This document shows, piece after piece, positions 25,275 through 26,382 of a stretch of DNA of 26,382 nucleotides (position 1 is the stretch's first letter; the number at the start of each line of letters is the position of its first letter). Made by a program: the position numbers and the translations under genes. Origin of the DNA: 2-02-FULL-45-10 sp046590235 (lineage in GTDB: Bacteria > Patescibacteriota > Patescibacteriia > Magasanikbacterales > GWA2-37-8); the NCBI GenBank assembly GCA_046590235.1, contig JBKJTY010000036.1:1-26382 (forward strand), read 5' to 3'. Below the pieces are notes generated by a model. The model saw only the letters and a list, made by a program, of their open reading frames with translations. It had not been told where the DNA came from and did no database searches.

Positions 25275-26160
25275 AATTGCATTAGTAATTTTTATTTTCA
25301 TTCCATCAGTCTCATCGGCTGCTAATGTTGGTTTTGTTCCATCTACCGGTGTTTGGTTTTCGACAACAACATTTGATGAAAACCAGTCCATTAAAGTGTA
25401 TACGGTTGTCGTAAATAATGATTTTCCGTCACTTGATGGCACGGTTGGTTTTTACGATAACGATTCATTAATTGGTTCGGCTGATTTTAAGGCGTTGGCA
25501 AAGGAGTCCGCTAAACAATTAAGTATTAGTTGGGTCCCAAATCAAGGTGCACATACGGTGCAAGCTCGGTTTGTACGGGCTGACGCAGTGGATGCTCAAG
25601 GTAAAAAGACGGATGTTACTTTGACAGCTATTAACAATGTGTCAGGTATGCCGTTATCGGTTGGGTCTGCGACAATTTCTCCCGCTGTACAGACAAATGA
25701 TGCAACCAAACCAAGTTTAGTAGTTGGAGCTGTGGCGGTTAATGTAGCTCAGGACGGGAAAAAGCTTTCGATGGCTCCGCAGACGGTGGTTGCTCCGAGC
25801 GTGGTTCCAAATGAAAGTAATGCTCCGGCGGATGACGTGTTTGCAAAAAATCACGACTTGCTAAATAAAGCGCAAGGTGTGGCAACTTCAATTACAACAA
25901 CCGCAGGTAAAATTTCTGATGCTTACAATCAAACAAAATCAGTTATAGAACAGGGACAAGTATACTATGAAGCCGGTAAAGAGAAAATTATTGCCGCAGA
26001 ACCTTATTTTACGAAAGCAAAAGAGTGGTGGCTCGTTTTAACAGAAAATAATGATCCTAAACGTATAGCGTTGGTAGGTTGTGTAATAATTTTTTTGTGG
26101 ATTTTAACTAAACTATTCCGCCGTCGTCAACGTCGACGGGAGTACGATGATTTTGAATAA
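25258..26160 (+). CDS. Exported, C-terminally membrane-anchored protein with Ig-like domain
   Basis: A 300-residue protein of unknown function. Residues 1-21 are a Sec signal peptide (MKNWIKIALVIFIFIPSVSS, then AA). Residues 23-115 look like a beta-sandwich with alternating strands (VYTVVVNNDFPSLDGTVGFY, HTVQARFVRADA), similar to Ig-like or CARDB-type domains. A Pro/Val/Ala-rich linker and a helical stretch follow. One membrane helix at about 268-286 (ALVGCVIIFLWILTKLF) is followed by a strongly basic RRRQRRR tail on the inside. The topology is thus type I, with the domain outside. It lies between the Nudix gene and the citryl-CoA lyase gene, overlapping the former by 17 nt. Confidence 0.82.
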   Translation: MKNWIKIALVIFIFIPSVSSAANVGFVPSTGVWFSTTTFDENQSIKVYTVVVNNDFPSLDGTVGFYDNDSLIGSADFKALAKESAKQLSISWVPNQGAHTVQARFVRADAVDAQGKKTDVTLTAINNVSGMPLSVGSATISPAVQTNDATKPSLVVGAVAVNVAQDGKKLSMAPQTVVAPSVVPNESNAPADDVFAKNHDLLNKAQGVATSITTTAGKISDAYNQTKSVIEQGQVYYEAGKEKIIAAEPYFTKAKEWWLVLTENNDPKRIALVGCVIIFLWILTKLFRRRQRRREYDDFE

Positions 26161-26161
26161 T

Positions 26162-26382
26162 ATGCAATGGAAAACAGCACTGACAACTATTGGTGAAGAT
26201 GGTGAAGAGATTCGCGGCTATAAAACAATTGATTTAATCGAACATAAAAGTTTTGTTGAAAGCATTGTTCTTTTATGGACTGGTCGTTTACCTTCTAAAA
26301 ATGAAGTAATAATGATCAACGCGCTTTTTACTGCAGCTATCGATCATGGAGCTGGTGCTCCGTCAGCAACAGTAGCCCGCAC
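26162..26382 (+). CDS. Citryl-CoA lyase (citrate synthase-like), 5' part
   Basis: The first 73 codons of a gene cut by the right edge. The reading WKTALTTIGEDGEEIRGYKT, then VLLWTGRLPS and AAIDHGAGAPSATVAR, follows the start of citrate-synthase-fold proteins of the citryl-CoA lyase type. The IDHG followed by a Pro-Ser segment matches citryl-CoA lyases and resembles the ADHGP segment in the C-terminal domain of ATP-citrate lyase. The expected reaction is citryl-CoA to acetyl-CoA + oxaloacetate. It starts one base after the exported-protein stop. Full-length citrate synthase cannot be formally excluded with only the N-terminus visible, but the upstream synthetase subunits favour the lyase. Confidence 0.8.
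   Translation, partial: MQWKTALTTIGEDGEEIRGYKTIDLIEHKSFVESIVLLWTGRLPSKNEVIMINALFTAAIDHGAGAPSATVAR

Overview
The window looks like part of a chromosome of a Candidate Phyla Radiation (Patescibacteria) bacterium. The evidence is indirect but consistent. The 23S rRNA gene carries a self-splicing intron and sits apart from any 16S gene. Genes are tightly packed, and many start codons lie 0-4 nt after the previous stop with no Shine-Dalgarno sequence. Small unrecognised proteins are common. TGA works as a normal stop, so the recoded Gracilibacteria/Absconditabacteria are excluded. No lineage below this level can be claimed from sequence alone.

Layout. Positions 1-5160 hold the end of an unknown gene, a palindromic repeat, pnp (polynucleotide phosphorylase), tRNA-Leu(UAG), a stand-alone Smr-domain protein, an acidic protein and a large Tat-exported protein with a possible caspase-like His/Cys pair. 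Positions 5187-5413 encode an apparently independent structured small RNA with a near-perfect promoter and terminator; I cannot assign it to a family. Positions 5712-9287 are a 23S-5S rRNA unit without a 16S. The 23S is interrupted at the peptidyl-transferase centre (E. coli U2500) by a 354-nt ORF-less group I intron. Positions 9300-12600 hold two unusual HAD-like proteins and two paralogous YedJ-type HD proteins, each with its own promoter.

Positions 12604-13629 are class I fructose-bisphosphate aldolase. A strong promoter at 13684 then starts a very compact operon (13728-20774): TrmB-type regulator, HAD phosphatase, GlmU uridylyltransferase domain, HExxH metallopeptidase, GlmS, beta-phosphoglucomutase-like HAD, YvcK/CofD-like protein and GNAT acetyltransferase. 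The theme is fructose-6-phosphate to UDP-GlcNAc for the envelope. YvcK proteins are known to bind UDP-GlcNAc elsewhere.

Positions 20973 to the right edge form a second operon. It holds three separated parts of an ATP-citrate-lyase-type system: an ATP-grasp subunit, a CoA-binding/phosphohistidine subunit and the start of a citryl-CoA lyase. These match the two-enzyme citryl-CoA synthetase plus citryl-CoA lyase arrangement better than succinyl-CoA synthetase. They are interleaved with a methyltransferase, a Nudix hydrolase, a 390-residue unknown and a secreted membrane-anchored protein. The CoA-binding subunit contains an in-frame 28-codon palindromic repeat.

The points most worth following are the PTC intron, the orphan small RNA, the split citrate-cleaving system and the repeat translated inside one of its enzymes.
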